Shown here: piece by piece, positions 6,419-6,542 of the stretch
Numbering within the stretch: position 1 is the stretch's first letter
Layout of the letters: each line of letters opens with the position of its first letter
Assembly: GCA_020718125.1 (NCBI GenBank)
Contig: DYDC01000154.1
Span: 230-6,771 of the forward strand
Length of the DNA: 6,542 bases
DNA from: Methylacidiphilum sp.
GTDB taxonomy: Bacteria; Verrucomicrobiota; Verrucomicrobiia; CAIQCK01
Direction of reading: 5' to 3'
Translations under genes and position numbers: made by a program
Notes under the pieces: generated by a model
The model's database searches: none
The model's input: only the letters and a program-made list of their open reading frames with translations
What the model was told of the DNA's origin: nothing

Positions 6419-6502
6419 AGGGAACCTCCGGTAACTATTCGCCGCTTCGCAGAAGCGGCCTACAACGCCGCTGCGCCAGCAAAGAGTTACCGGAGGTGCC
6501 CT
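6419..6502. repeat. Long imperfect inverted repeat enclosing two smaller hairpins
   Basis: The outer arms 6419-6436 and 6485-6502 pair at 17 of 18 positions; the inner 13 bp (ACCTCCGGTAACT with AGTTACCGGAGGT) are perfect. Between them lie GCCGCTTC (6441-6448) pairing with GAAGCGGC (6452-6459) around a 3-base loop, and a weak GCTG/CAGC hairpin (6470-6480). The whole can fold as a three-way junction. It may be a dispersed palindromic (REP- or MITE-like) element or part of a structured RNA. No flanking target duplication is visible. Confidence 0.6.
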
Positions 6503-6536
6503 CCAGACTTACATCTTGTGAAAAACAGGGCGCAAC

Positions 6537-6542
6537 TTGACA
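6537..6542 (+). promoter_or_regulatory. Candidate -35 element of a rightward promoter at the window edge
   Basis: The last six bases are a perfect TTGACA on the plus strand. The matching -10 element would lie outside the window, so this is only a hint that a divergent gene starts just to the right. Confidence 0.25.

Larger units (their letters stand above)
6226..6542. other. Palindrome-rich non-coding region upstream of aroB
   Basis: These 317 bases contain no recognisable protein gene and are visibly less GC-rich than the coding DNA. They hold, from left to right, a cluster of TTGAC words on the minus strand, a terminator-like 13-bp perfect hairpin, a nested two-stem hairpin, and an imperfect long inverted repeat enclosing two more hairpins. 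A perfect TTGACA on the plus strand lies at the edge. The TTGAC words at both ends face outward, which fits a spacer between divergently transcribed genes filled with repetitive palindromic elements. No signature of tRNA, tmRNA, SRP RNA or RNase P RNA was found. Confidence 0.6.

Noticed and set aside
6419..6502. Integron attC recombination site.
   Set aside because: The arms contain GGTAAC and GTTACC, which do not fit the attC core words RYYYAAC and GTTRRRY, and no cassette structure or integrase is nearby.
6271..6542. 6S RNA, tmRNA, SRP RNA or RNase P RNA gene.
   Set aside because: None of the conserved words (such as the tmRNA 3' acceptor region, the SRP GGAAGGAAGCAGCC-like loop or the RNase P GAGGAAAGTCC core) is present, and the fold is a series of separate hairpins rather than the long single hairpin with a central bubble expected for 6S RNA.
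1..6542. CRISPR array, prophage or restriction/defence system.
   Set aside because: There are no regularly spaced direct repeats with unique spacers; the regular period in topA is protein-coding zinc ribbons, and all other genes are housekeeping types apart from one unassigned gene.

Overview
This GC-rich bacterial window carries five genes, all on the minus strand. In transcription order, from the right end of the window to the left, they are aroB, an unrecognised 207-residue protein gene, dprA, topA and the 5' part of a xerC-like tyrosine recombinase that runs off the left edge. The GC-rich coding style, the DprA N-terminus and the very long TopA resemble Verrucomicrobiota (Pedosphaera/Limisphaerales-like). 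That placement is from memory of protein style only and is held at moderate to low confidence.

Region by region: 6226-6542 is non-coding and full of inverted repeats. It contains a strong intrinsic-terminator-like hairpin pointing toward aroB, a nested two-stem hairpin, a long imperfect inverted repeat enclosing further hairpins, and a perfect TTGACA at the right edge facing out of the window. From 6225 to the left edge the DNA is continuously coding. aroB overlaps the 207-aa gene by 17 bases. A 20-base gap with a good ribosome binding site leads to dprA. dprA overlaps topA by an ATGA junction, and topA probably overlaps xerC by about 34 bases. This tight packing suggests one polycistronic unit starting before aroB.

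Functionally, AroB is a shikimate-pathway enzyme. DprA (ssDNA-binding RecA loader), TopA (DNA relaxation) and XerC (chromosome dimer resolution) form a DNA-processing block; a dprA-topA-xerC order is also known from Firmicutes. The 207-aa protein has an N-terminal pattern like a diverged PD-(D/E)XK nuclease, recalling the YraN/UPF0102 proteins often found beside dprA elsewhere, but the usual acidic residue of the E-x-K motif is a valine. TopA is unusual in carrying eight C-terminal tetracysteine zinc ribbons, the first four in an exact 52-residue phase.

The most open questions are the 207-aa gene and the palindrome-rich stretch in front of aroB.
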